A DNA stretch of 64,000 nucleotides from Acidimicrobiia bacterium (GTDB lineage: Bacteria > Actinomycetota > Acidimicrobiia > IMCC26256 > PALSA-610). The stretch is from positions 315,001 to 379,000 of the forward strand of contig JAOSJK010000012.1 of the NCBI GenBank assembly GCA_027494135.1, written 5' to 3'. How positions within the stretch are numbered: the stretch's first letter is position 1; the number at the start of each line of letters is the position of its first letter. The notes under the pieces are model-generated. The model was given only the letters and a program-made list of their open reading frames with translations, ran no database searches and had not been told where the DNA came from. This document shows, one piece after another, positions 1 through 8,863 of this stretch. The position numbers and the translations under genes were made by a program.

Positions 1-230
1 TCCCCACGCACCGGCAGGTCGACATGACATCCTCGGCGCCGTGGACGACGAAGGGCCCTAATCGGACGTATCTCTCGGAGGCCGGTCAGCTGCCAGGTGT
101 CGGGGCCTTCGTCCTTCCCCGGCCACGTAGAGCCGCGAATCCCCCTACCGGCATCCCCGATTCCATGGCATCGCTACGTCGGGAATAACGTGAAGACGAT
201 CACAAGCGTCTACTGCCGATCGGAGGCAGC
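1..230. other. Upstream region, no gene assigned
   Basis: There is no convincing coding frame here. One frame is open from base 2 to a TAA at 59-61 and could be the last 19 codons of an upstream plus-strand gene, but nothing in it is recognisable. The only clear signal is the ribosome-binding site GGAGG at 222-226, four bases before the GTG start at 231. Confidence 0.5.
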
Positions 231-3200
231 GTGACCGAGGACCAGGTTCCCGCATCGGGCTTGTCGAGGCGCTCGTTCCTCAAGTACTCGGGAGCGGCCG
301 TCACGGCGACGGCGTTCGTCCGGTACGAGGCGGGCCTCTCATTCCTGCGACCCGCGCAGGGAGTGGGCAACCCCCTCGGGGAGTACCCCGACCGCGATTG
401 GGAGAGCGTCTACCGCGATCTCTACGCGTACGACGACTCCTTCACCTGGATCTGCGCCCCGAACGACACGCACATGTGCCGCATGCAGGCTTTCGTCCGC
501 AACGGCGTGGTGCTGCGCAGCGAGCAGAACTACGACGGCGACAACTACAGCGACCCCCAGGGGAACTGGTCGACCGCGCACTGGAACCCGCGCGGCTGCG
601 CCAAGGGCTTCACGATGCACCGCCGCGTCTACGGGCCGTACCGATCCAAGTACCCGATGCTCCGCCAGGGCTGGAAGCAGTGGGCCGACGACGGCTTCCC
701 GTCTCTCTCCGACGACCCCGCGCTGCGCACTCGCTACAAGTTCGACGACCGCGGCAACGACGACTACGTGCGCGTCTCCTGGGAGGAGGCGGACGACTAC
801 TGCGCGCGCGGCCTGCAGGCCGTGGCGCAGACCTACAGCAACGAAGAGGGCAGAACCCGACTGCTCGAGAAGGACGGCTATCCCGAGGAGATGCTCGAGT
901 TCTGGGAGGAGTCCGGCGTCCGCACGATGAAGTTCGGCTCGTCTCTCCCCATCCACGGGGCCGCGGGCAAGTTCGGTCTCTTCCGATTCGGCAACATGCT
1001 GTCGCTCCTCGACGCCTCCGTTCGCGGCGTGGGCGCTGATGAGGCCAAGGGTGGGCGCGATTGGTCCGAGTACACGTGGCGCGGCGACCAGGCGCCGGGC
1101 TTCCCGTTCGTCCACGGTCTGCAGACGTCCGAGGTCGACATGAACGACATGCGCAACAGCCGCCTGATCGTCATGGTCGGCAAGAACCTCGTCGAGAACA
1201 AGATGGCCGACAGCCACTGGTTCCACGAGACGATGGAGCGCGGCGGGAAGATCGTCTCGATCATTCCCGAGTACGGGCCGCCGTCGAGCAAGTCCGACTA
1301 CTGGATCCCTGTTCGAGCCGGCCTCTCCGACACGGCGCTGATGCTCGGCCTCGCGAAGGCACTGATCGACTCCGACCGCTACGACGCCGACTTCCTCAGG
1401 CGCTTCACCGACATGCCGCTGCTGATCCGCCTCGACACGATGCAGCGCCTCCGTGCCGACGAGGTGATCGCCGGTTACCAGAACGCCCTCGATCCGAACG
1501 GACCGAGCTTCACTCTTCACGGCCTCACGTCTGAGGACTACGCGAAGCTCGGCGATCGCGTCGTCTGGGACGAGGGTCGCGGTGGTGTCACCCCGATCAC
1601 CCGAGACGACGTGGGCGACAAGATGAGCGAGAAGGGCATCCGGCCGGCACTCGACTGGTCGGGCACCATCACCCTCGCCGATGGCACCACCGTCGAGGCG
1701 ATGACGGCAATGGCCATGTACCGTGAGCACCTCGCCGACTACGACCTCGACACCGTCTGCGAGATCACAGGGGCCCCCAAGGACCTCGTCGAGCGGCTCG
1801 TCGAGGACCTGGCCACCATCCGCCCCGTCGGGTTCCACTTGGGTGAGGGGGTCAACCACTACTTCCATGCGACTCTCCACAATCGCGCGATGTACCTCCT
1901 CGCGATGCTCACCGACAGCATCGGGGTGCCCGGTGGATCCGTGAGCACCTGGGCAGGCAACTACAAGGGAGGCGTGTGGCAGGCGGCCCCTTGGTTCGGG
2001 CCCGGCATCGGCGGTTACGTCAACGAGGATCCCTTCAACCCGATAGCCGACACCACAGCCACCTACAGCTTCGACGAACTGCGCCACACGATCCACGGCG
2101 AGGAGATGAGCTACTGGGGATTCGGCGACAAGCCTCTCATCGTCGACACTCCGAAGGAGGGCCGCAAGGTCTTCACCGGCACGACTCACATGCCCACGCC
2201 CACGAAGGTGTTCTGGTACAACAACGCGAACCTGATCAACCAGGCGAAGTGGCACTACAACCTCATCCACAACGTCTTCCCGAAGATCGACATGATCGTC
2301 GATCAGCAGATCGAGTGGACGGGATCCGCGGAGTTCGCCGACGTAGTCCTTCCCGCGAACTCGTGGATGGAGATGCAGACCGTCGAGATGGGTGCATCCT
2401 GCTCGAACCCCTTCCTCCAGGTGTGGAAGGGCGGGATCGAGCCGCTCAACGACTCGAAGGACGACATCGCGATCTTCGCCGGTGTCGCCGACGCTCTGGG
2501 TGCTCTCACGGGCGACGACCGCTTCTCCAAGTACTTCCAGTTCTCCGATACTCCCGAGGTCTACATCGACCGTGTTCTCGCGGGGTCGTTCACGACCGAC
2601 GGCTACACGGTCGCCGACCTCATGGCGGGCAAGTACGGAGAGCCGGGCGGCGCCCTGATGCAGTACCGCACCTACCCGCGCATCCCGTTCTGGGAGCAGA
2701 TCAACGACAGCCTGCCCTTCTACACCGACACGGGCCGGATGCACGCCTACTGCGACATCCCCGAGGCGATCGACTACGGCGAGAACCTGATCGTCCACCG
2801 GGAGGCCGTCGAGGCGACCAAGTACCTCCCGAACGTCATCGTCTCGACGAGCAAGTATCTGCGCCCGAACGACTACGGAATCCCGCTCGACTCCATAGAC
2901 GCCAACGAGCGTTCGGTGCGCAACGTCATGATGTCGTGGGACGAGGTGAAGCAGACGAAGAACCCCCTGTACGAGCAGGGATACCGCTTCCTGTGCCTGA
3001 CGCCGAAGTCACGTCACAGCACACACTCCTCTTGGGCGGTGACCGACTGGCACTGGCTGTGGAGCACGAACTTCTCCGACCCGTACCGCGTCGAGACCCG
3101 CATGCCGGGCTTCGGCGACCCTCAGCTTCACCTGAACCCCGACGACGCCAAGGAGCTCGGCATCGTCAACGGCGACTACATCTGGGTCGACGCCAACCCC

Positions 3201-3710
3201 GCCGACCGTCCGTACGAGGGGTGGACAGACGACGACGGCTTCTACGAGGTGACGCGCCTGCAAGTGCGCGCCACGTACAACCCGGCGTACCCACGAGGCG
3301 TGACGATGCTGAAGCACGCCTTCTACATGGCGACCCCGCGCACGGTGGCAGCGTCGAAGAGCAGGAAGGACGGCAGGGCGCTCTCGGAGACGACCGGCTA
3401 CCAGTCGAGCTTCCGCTCGGGGAGCCAGCAGAGCATCACGAGGGGCTGGGCTCCCCCGATGCATCAGACCGACTCGCTCTTCCACAAGAAGGCGGGTGCG
3501 ATGGGATTCCTCTTCGGCTTCGACGTCGACAACCACGCAATCAACACCGTGCCGAAGGAGACCCTGATCAAGATCTCCAAGGCCGAACCCGGTGGCCTCG
3601 GTGGCCAGGGTGCGTGGCACCGCGGAACGCTGGGCACTACACCGGGCAACGAGGGCGACTTCATGAAGAGGTACCTCGCCGGTGACGTGATCGACGTGAA
3701 GGGCCGCTGA
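231..3710 (+). CDS. Molybdopterin oxidoreductase, type II DMSO-reductase family, catalytic alpha subunit
   Basis: This 1159-residue protein is the Mo-bis(MGD) catalytic subunit of an exported respiratory oxidoreductase, in the family of nitrate, selenate, chlorate and perchlorate reductases and ethylbenzene and dimethylsulfide dehydrogenases. A twin-arginine signal (SRRSFLK, residues 12-18) predicts folded export. The N-terminal cluster region has Cys75, Asp79, Cys83 and Cys123, followed by the family's RGCAKG stretch. A candidate Mo-ligand Asp lies near 261, in the position of NarG Asp222. The start is GTG 231, set by GGAGG at 222-226. The beta subunit, TorD chaperone and haem gamma subunit follow, which fixes the family. 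The substrate cannot be read from the sequence; dehydrogenase and reductase roles are both possible. Confidence 0.9.
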   Translation: MTEDQVPASGLSRRSFLKYSGAAVTATAFVRYEAGLSFLRPAQGVGNPLGEYPDRDWESVYRDLYAYDDSFTWICAPNDTHMCRMQAFVRNGVVLRSEQNYDGDNYSDPQGNWSTAHWNPRGCAKGFTMHRRVYGPYRSKYPMLRQGWKQWADDGFPSLSDDPALRTRYKFDDRGNDDYVRVSWEEADDYCARGLQAVAQTYSNEEGRTRLLEKDGYPEEMLEFWEESGVRTMKFGSSLPIHGAAGKFGLFRFGNMLSLLDASVRGVGADEAKGGRDWSEYTWRGDQAPGFPFVHGLQTSEVDMNDMRNSRLIVMVGKNLVENKMADSHWFHETMERGGKIVSIIPEYGPPSSKSDYWIPVRAGLSDTALMLGLAKALIDSDRYDADFLRRFTDMPLLIRLDTMQRLRADEVIAGYQNALDPNGPSFTLHGLTSEDYAKLGDRVVWDEGRGGVTPITRDDVGDKMSEKGIRPALDWSGTITLADGTTVEAMTAMAMYREHLADYDLDTVCEITGAPKDLVERLVEDLATIRPVGFHLGEGVNHYFHATLHNRAMYLLAMLTDSIGVPGGSVSTWAGNYKGGVWQAAPWFGPGIGGYVNEDPFNPIADTTATYSFDELRHTIHGEEMSYWGFGDKPLIVDTPKEGRKVFTGTTHMPTPTKVFWYNNANLINQAKWHYNLIHNVFPKIDMIVDQQIEWTGSAEFADVVLPANSWMEMQTVEMGASCSNPFLQVWKGGIEPLNDSKDDIAIFAGVADALGALTGDDRFSKYFQFSDTPEVYIDRVLAGSFTTDGYTVADLMAGKYGEPGGALMQYRTYPRIPFWEQINDSLPFYTDTGRMHAYCDIPEAIDYGENLIVHREAVEATKYLPNVIVSTSKYLRPNDYGIPLDSIDANERSVRNVMMSWDEVKQTKNPLYEQGYRFLCLTPKSRHSTHSSWAVTDWHWLWSTNFSDPYRVETRMPGFGDPQLHLNPDDAKELGIVNGDYIWVDANPADRPYEGWTDDDGFYEVTRLQVRATYNPAYPRGVTMLKHAFYMATPRTVAASKSRKDGRALSETTGYQSSFRSGSQQSITRGWAPPMHQTDSLFHKKAGAMGFLFGFDVDNHAINTVPKETLIKISKAEPGGLGGQGAWHRGTLGTTPGNEGDFMKRYLAGDVIDVKGR

Positions 3711-4016
3711 TGGAAGAGCCCGGCGCCAACAACAGCAGCACCCTCACCGCAGCCGACAAGGAGACCGAGCAGGACGACCCCTACGAGTTGGTCGGCGTCC
3801 GCTTCCCGCTCCCCGGACGGCGTCGACGGCGACCGGCTGACCGCTCGGTGCTTCGTCGAAGAGTTCGCCCTGATGGGTTCCTCGCCCGACCAGGTGCGAC
3901 GGCTCTTCACCGACGCCCACTACCGAGGTTCATACGACGTCGCACAGCGGCGCGGCATGGACTTCGTCGACGAGTTGATAGCCGAAGTCTTCGGACCGTT
4001 CGAAGGAGAGCGCTGA
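3710..4016 (+). CDS. Small protein of unknown function between alpha and beta (frameshift)
   Basis: I do not recognise this family. The ATG at 3710 overlaps the alpha stop. The product is read as about 101 residues after correcting one base at 3811-3816 (CCCCGG): before the shift it contains [12 protein letters not shown], after it a helical stretch with [19 protein letters not shown] and [17 protein letters not shown], ending at TGA 4014-4016, which overlaps the beta ATG at 4016. Being acidic, small, soluble and translationally coupled on both sides, it looks like a dedicated assembly or specificity factor of the enzyme, but that is inference. Without the correction the upstream frame runs into the beta gene and gives a false N-terminal extension. 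Confidence 0.7.
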
Positions 4017-5244
4017 TGCCGCCCGTCTACAACTGGCAGCTCGGACGCGAGATGAGCTACGCGTACGAGGGTGGGAAGACCGACCGCCAGTTCGCCGCGG
4101 TGTTCAACATCAATCGCTGCATCGGATGCCAGACCTGCACCATGGCGTGCAAGTCGACCTGGACACATGCTCCCGGCCAGGAGCTGATGTGGTGGAACAA
4201 CGTCGAGACGAAGCCCTACGGCGGGTATCCGCGCAACTGGGACGTCGAGATCCTCCAGCGCCTCGATGCCGCAGACCCCGGTGGCATGACGTGGGATACG
4301 GCGGCCGAGGGCGACAAGGCTCCGTACGGCCGCTACGACGGCAAGACGATCTTCGAGGCCGCCGACCAGTCGGTCGAGCGGGTGCTCGGATACCTGCCGA
4401 TCGAAGAGGACTGGAAGGGACCCAACGCATTCGAGGACCACGCGACCGCCGCACCGAAGGAGGGCGTCTCGCTCCCCGAGCACGCCGGCTGGTTCTTCTA
4501 TCTCCAGCGCATCTGCAATCACTGCTCGTACCCCGCGTGCCTGGCCGCGTGCCCCCGAAAGGCGATCTACAAGCGGCCCGAGGACGGCATCGTCCTCCTC
4601 GACCAGTCGCGCTGCCGGGGCTATCGCAAGTGCGTCGAGGCATGCCCCTACAAGAAGTCGATGTACCGCTCCACGACGCGTACCTCGGAGAAGTGCATTG
4701 CCTGCTTCCCCGCGTGGAGGGCAAGGACGAGCTAAGCGACGGACTCCCGATGGAGACGCGATGTATGTCGGTCTGCGTCGGGAAGATCCGGCTGCAGGGC
4801 CTCGTCGAGACCAACGACGACGGCACCTGGGCCGATGACCCGAAGAACCCCCTCTACTACCTCGTACACGAGGCGAAGGTCGCGCTGCCGCTCTACCCGC
4901 AGTTCGGCACGCAGCCGAACATCTACTACATCCCGCCTCGGTGGGTCCCACGCCCCTACCTGCACCAGATGTTCGGTCCGGGTGCCGACGCCGCCATCGA
5001 TGCCTACACGAACCCGTCGCGCGAGCTGCTGGCTGTGCTGCAGCTCTTCCGGGCAACTCGTACGATCGTCTTCTCATTCGAGATCGAGCAGGGCCCGAAG
5101 GTGAGCGAGCTCAACGTCGACGGCCGCACCGTCGAGCTCTTCGACGACACGATCGTGGGCTTCGACGAGGCCGGCAACGAGGCCGTGCGCGTGAGCGTTC
5201 AGGAACCGATCCACGAACGACCCAACAAGATCAACTCGATCTAG
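4016..5244 (+). CDS. Iron-sulfur beta subunit of the type II DMSO-family enzyme (frameshift)
   Basis: This is the electron-transfer subunit of about 409 residues, NarH/EbdB-like. Four cluster motifs are visible: [37 protein letters not shown] and EKCIACFPR followed by CMSVC. In the third motif a Tyr replaces one Cys, as Trp does in NarH, where that site carries a [3Fe-4S] cluster. The frame breaks at the CCCC run 4708-4711. One extra C restores [20 protein letters not shown] into the CMSVC motif, so I treat it as an indel. The subunit has no signal peptide, as expected for co-export with the Tat-bearing alpha subunit. The start ATG 4016 overlaps the preceding stop. Confidence 0.9.
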
Positions 5245-5252
5245 GAGACGCC

Positions 5253-6026
5253 GTGCACCACGACTCCGAAGCCGAGCACGCCACTGCAGTCGCGCGGAGC
5301 GCTCTCTACGCGTTCCTCGGTCGAGCCCTCGCGTACCCGACCCCCGCGCACAGAGCGGAGCTCGCCGAGATGATCGTGCCGGTGGTCTCCGCCGTGCAGA
5401 CGGGCGACGACGACGCCGACCGACTGGTGCCGGAGATCATCGCGGCGCTGACACTGCCCCTCGCCGATGCTCGGCGCGCGCACACCCGGGTGTTCACCCA
5501 CATCGAACCGCCCGACTACCCGCCGTACGAGACCGCCTTCGACTCGGCCGACGCGTTCCGGCAGTCGGCGGTGATGGCAGACGTCGCGGGCTTCTACCGC
5601 GCGCACGGGCTCCAAGTCGGGGGCGTAGAGAGAGAACGCCCCGATCACGCCGTCACGGAGCTCGAGTTCATGGCCTTCATGGCGCGCAAGGAGGCCTACG
5701 CCCTCGAGCACTTCGGAACCGAGCAGGTCGAGGAGTGCCGTCGCACCCAGGTGCTGTTCCTGCGCGACCACCTGGGGCGTTGGGCGCCGGCATTCGGCCG
5801 CCGCCTCGCCACGTTCTGCGACGACCCGCTCTTCCGCTCCGTCGGCTCGCTCCTCGAGCGGTGGATCGAGATCGAGCTCGCGGCATGGGATGCCGAGCCC
5901 GCGACGAGGCTCGAGAGCCCACACCCAGCCCCCCGCCCGACGACGGTGGATGCGGCTTCGACCCATCCGAGTGCGCGGCGGCCGCAGAACACAGGATCCC
6001 CATCGAGATCGGGGAGAGAGTCGTGA
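5253..6026 (+). CDS. TorD/DmsD-like molybdoenzyme chaperone (delta protein)
   Basis: This protein of about 257 residues is helical and resembles the delta chaperones of ethylbenzene-dehydrogenase and dimethylsulfide-dehydrogenase operons. Such proteins insert the Mo cofactor and hold back Tat export until the alpha subunit is mature; they are not part of the final enzyme. Family-like features are the N-terminal ARSALYAFLGRALAYPT and the central stretches HIEPPDYPPYETAF and ELEFMAFMARKEAYAL. The start is GTG 5253, with AGGAG at 5243-5247 overlapping the beta stop. The C-terminal 40 residues are Pro/Ser/Arg-rich and run into the next start (GTGA at 6023-6026). Confidence 0.82.
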   Translation: MHHDSEAEHATAVARSALYAFLGRALAYPTPAHRAELAEMIVPVVSAVQTGDDDADRLVPEIIAALTLPLADARRAHTRVFTHIEPPDYPPYETAFDSADAFRQSAVMADVAGFYRAHGLQVGGVERERPDHAVTELEFMAFMARKEAYALEHFGTEQVEECRRTQVLFLRDHLGRWAPAFGRRLATFCDDPLFRSVGSLLERWIEIELAAWDAEPATRLESPHPAPRPTTVDAASTHPSARRPQNTGSPSRSGRES

Positions 6027-7009
6027 GCGACACCACCAGCGCCGAGATCGCCCGGCGCCCGCCGAGCCGACGCCCGCTCGCCGCACTCGCCGGCGTGCTG
6101 ATCGCCGCCGCCGCGCTGCAGACGCTCGGGGCCAACCCGGCGACCTCCGCGGTCACGACGCTCGTCGCCCACCGGGTCGGCGAGGGGCCCGAGCTCGATC
6201 CCGAGGCGGGAGTCTGGGACCGCGTCTCGGCGGTCGAGGTTCCGCTGACAGCGCAGCAGACCTCCTATCCGATGGGGGGCGGCGCTGTGAAGACCGTCGA
6301 CGTCCAGGCGCTGCACGACGCCGATGCCCTCTACGTGCGCCTGTCGTGGAACGACGCGGTGCGCGACGACGCGACGGGGAGAGCCGAGGACTTCAGCGAC
6401 GCCGCCGCAATCGAGCTGCCGGGTACGGCCGGCGCGTCGGTACCGGCCATCTGCATGGGGCAGGCCGACGGAGCGGTGAACATCTGGCAGTGGCGAGCCG
6501 ACTCCCAAGAGGGCCTGCCGTCGTCGTCGTCCGATCTCGGCAACGGTGTCGCCGACATCGAGCCGCCCGCCGGCGACGATCTCGAGTACCCGGCCCGTAA
6601 CGCCGGAAACCCCTACGCGCTCCTCGGCGCCGGCGCCGTGCAGAACCTGACGGCCGTGGGCTTCGGGACCATCGAGCCGCTCGCGGACCAGGCCGTCGAA
6701 GGGCTCGGCGAGTGGGCGGACGGCCGCTGGTCCGTCGTTTACAAGCGGGCACTCGAGGCCCCGGGCAACGACCAGCCGACCTTCGCCGGGCTCGACAAGA
6801 CCGACATCGCGTTCGCCGTGTGGGACGGCGCACGCGACGAGCGCAACGGCATCAAGTCCGTCTCACAGTTCCTGACGCTGCAGCTGAGCGACAAGGGCGT
6901 CCCCGGCAAGAGCCTCACCGCGCTCTGGATCGCGGTTGCCACGGTCCTGGTGGTCGGCGCCGGTGTGCTCATCATGGGGTCGGCCCGCCGTAGGCGCAAG
7001 GTGGCGTGA
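6023..7009 (+). CDS. Haem b-binding gamma subunit (ethylbenzene dehydrogenase-type), membrane anchored
   Basis: This 328-residue protein resembles the haem-binding gamma subunit of type II DMSO-family enzymes. It has an N-terminal hydrophobic signal segment (about residues 20-40), a beta-sandwich body with the typical opening VPLTAQQTSYPMGGG and the ALYVRLSWND strand, and a C-terminal membrane helix (about 297-318) followed by RRRRK. In proteobacterial homologues the gamma subunit is soluble and periplasmic; the C-terminal anchor here suits a monoderm cell, holding the complex on the outer face of the membrane. The probable role is to pass electrons between the beta subunit and a quinone or cytochrome partner. 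The Met and Lys haem ligands known in EbdC cannot be assigned with confidence. Start GTG 6023 and stop TGA 7007-7009 both overlap neighbours. Confidence 0.8.
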   Translation: MSDTTSAEIARRPPSRRPLAALAGVLIAAAALQTLGANPATSAVTTLVAHRVGEGPELDPEAGVWDRVSAVEVPLTAQQTSYPMGGGAVKTVDVQALHDADALYVRLSWNDAVRDDATGRAEDFSDAAAIELPGTAGASVPAICMGQADGAVNIWQWRADSQEGLPSSSSDLGNGVADIEPPAGDDLEYPARNAGNPYALLGAGAVQNLTAVGFGTIEPLADQAVEGLGEWADGRWSVVYKRALEAPGNDQPTFAGLDKTDIAFAVWDGARDERNGIKSVSQFLTLQLSDKGVPGKSLTALWIAVATVLVVGAGVLIMGSARRRRKVA

Positions 7010-7992
7010 CGTCGACCACCGCAGTCGAGGCCGGATCCGCGGCCGTGCACCCCTTGCGCCCCTTGGGCGTTGTCGACGCGGCGACCCGCGACCTCCTGCT
7101 CCGGGCGGGCCTCGTCGCCGGCGTCGTCGAGCTCGCTTCTCTGCGGATCTTCACGCGCACGGCGATCCACATACCTGCGCTCGAGCAGCTTCACGGGCCG
7201 TATGAGGTCGTCTCGACGCTGGCGAGGTACGCGTTCTTCGTCTCGGTGCTCCTCCTGGGCGCGAACCTGGCGATCGTGGCTTCGGAGCGACTCGGCTCCG
7301 TTGCACACGGCAGACGCGTCGGTGGAGCCCTCGCCGCCGCGTTCCTGCTCGTCGCGGCCGGAGCCCGCGCAGGGTTGCTCGACGGCGTCGCTCTCGCGGC
7401 GTCGCTGTCCACGGTCGTCGCAGGTGCCGCAGTCGGCGCAGCGGCCTCTCGCGGCGGACTCGAGCGAGTGGCGCTCGCGCTGCTCGGCCTTGCGCATCTC
7501 CTCGCGGCCGCGCACGGCATCGTTCAGGACGGCGCTCGCTACGGCTGGAGGATGGACAACGGTGGAGGACTCCTTCTCGCAGGCGAGACCTCGGCCCTAC
7601 TCGCCATGGTCGTTGCCGGCGCCGCGTGGGGGCGGAGCCCTTCGCGCATGCAGGTGGTCGCCGGGGGTGGAGCGGCGCTCCTCGTGCTCGGCGCACTCGT
7701 GGCGAACGGCTCGACGGTCAAGATCCTGCTGCTCTGGAACTTCGGCCTCGCCGGGTACTACCCGTCGATCGTGTACGCGGCGGCTGCCGCAGCCTTGACG
7801 CTCGCATTCACGGGCGCTCGCCGTGACCCCGACCCACTGGTCCTGGCCGGTCTCGTACTGCTGGTCGTCGGAGGGCTGGGGCTCCACAGCACGTACCAGA
7901 GTGGCCTGGTCATCCTCGGATTCCTGCTCCTCACAGAGCAGAGACGCACTTCGCTGTCTCTCGGAAACCGACCTCTGGACCAGCGCGCCTAG
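7006..7992 (+). CDS. Polytopic membrane protein of unknown family, last gene of the molybdoenzyme operon
   Basis: I do not recognise this 328-residue protein. About nine hydrophobic segments are visible, and the loops are short. Histidines lie at or near membrane segments (HIPALEQLH, AHLLAAAHGIV, GLHSTYQSG), so haem or quinone binding is conceivable. The GTG at 7006 overlaps the gamma stop, so it is co-translated with the enzyme genes and very likely works with them, perhaps as the membrane electron-transfer partner missing from classical soluble type II enzymes. That role is inference. It ends tail to tail with the next minus-strand gene, overlapping by four bases. Confidence 0.7.
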   Translation: MTSTTAVEAGSAAVHPLRPLGVVDAATRDLLLRAGLVAGVVELASLRIFTRTAIHIPALEQLHGPYEVVSTLARYAFFVSVLLLGANLAIVASERLGSVAHGRRVGGALAAAFLLVAAGARAGLLDGVALAASLSTVVAGAAVGAAASRGGLERVALALLGLAHLLAAAHGIVQDGARYGWRMDNGGGLLLAGETSALLAMVVAGAAWGRSPSRMQVVAGGGAALLVLGALVANGSTVKILLLWNFGLAGYYPSIVYAAAAAALTLAFTGARRDPDPLVLAGLVLLVVGGLGLHSTYQSGLVILGFLLLTEQRRTSLSLGNRPLDQRA

Positions 7993-8717
7993 ACGCCCAG
8001 CAGCGCCTCGAGCGCTGCCATCGCCGATCGGAAGCCGCCGAGCACCGGCTCGAGAGCCGTCGCCTCCTCCCGCAGGCCGGCGAGCACCTCCTGCGCGCTG
8101 CCTGACTCCCACTCCGACGGAGCGATCGCGAGCGCCTCGGCTACGAGCGCCACCGCGTCGATCCTGACCTGAGCCAGAGCGTCACTGAGCACGGCGACGA
8201 GGTCGGTCTCCTCGCCGACGCCCGCATCGGCGCGGGTGACCTCGAGCAATGCGACGATCTCGCCGAGTCGGCTCTGCAGGTCGGCGAGCAGTGCGTCGAC
8301 ACGCCCAGTGCGAACCATGATGCCCAGCTTCCGCACGTCCACCGCGACGATCGAGCGAGTGCCGCCGAACGCCACACGACACGCCTCGAGCAGCTCCTCA
8401 CCCCACGGCGCGCGCTGCACGGCGGACCGGTGACCGGCGATGGTCGCAAGGTCGGCCTCGAGGATCCCGGCGAGGCTCACGGCGCTCTCGCCGGTCACCC
8501 ACTTGCTCTTGGCTGCCTTGTTCGCGAGCCGCGCCACGTTCGCGGCCCGCTTGTCCACCTTCTTCAGGCACGCCTTGCGCACGGCGGCGGGCGCGCCGTT
8601 GCCCGAGCCGCCATCCGAAGCCGACGCCGGAGCGGCCAGGGAGAGCAGCATCGCAACCGCCGTGAGCGGGGCGAGAAGTCGGGTGAGTCGGCGGTGGCTT
8701 CTTGCGGGGCTCTGCAC
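7989..8717 (-). CDS. Secreted helical protein, function unknown
   Basis: This is a 242-residue protein with a clear signal peptide (Arg-rich start, hydrophobic LLAPLTAVAMLLSLAAP, cleavage near ASA-SDG). The mature part is almost all Ala/Leu/Glu/Val helix, with few aromatic residues and one early Cys (KACLKKVDK) and one later Cys (EACRVAF). No catalytic motif is seen. The start is GTG 8717. It stands alone between the end of the molybdoenzyme operon and the GH114-like gene. Confidence 0.65.
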   Translation of the reverse strand: MQSPARSHRRLTRLLAPLTAVAMLLSLAAPASASDGGSGNGAPAAVRKACLKKVDKRAANVARLANKAAKSKWVTGESAVSLAGILEADLATIAGHRSAVQRAPWGEELLEACRVAFGGTRSIVAVDVRKLGIMVRTGRVDALLADLQSRLGEIVALLEVTRADAGVGEETDLVAVLSDALAQVRIDAVALVAEALAIAPSEWESGSAQEVLAGLREEATALEPVLGGFRSAMAALEALLGV

Positions 8718-8863
8718 GATGACGGCTGCTCCTGCTGATCGAGGTTGTCGCCGGCCTACGGCGTCCGCCGCCGAGCGCGGCTGATCCCCGTATCGACCGC
8801 GACTCTCGGTGACTTGCCCGGGGTGTGACCGAGATCACAGCCGTGCCTGCGCGCCCGAACCGC

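Noticed and set aside
339..2798. Long minus-strand open frame of 819 codons opposite the molybdoenzyme alpha gene
   Set aside because: The plus strand has a signal peptide, cofactor motifs and operon context. The minus frame is Val/Arg/Glu-rich with no recognisable domain and is a GC-bias shadow.
3811..4711. Programmed ribosomal frameshifting in the molybdoenzyme operon
   Set aside because: No slippery heptamer or downstream pseudoknot is evident, and identical run-length shifts affect unrelated genes throughout the window, so sequencing error is simpler.
3710..4735. Beta subunit with a 100-residue N-terminal extension
   Set aside because: The extension after residue 35 is low-complexity Arg-rich sequence, and a different frame gives a sensible small protein ending at 4016. 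ATG 4016 starts the real beta subunit.
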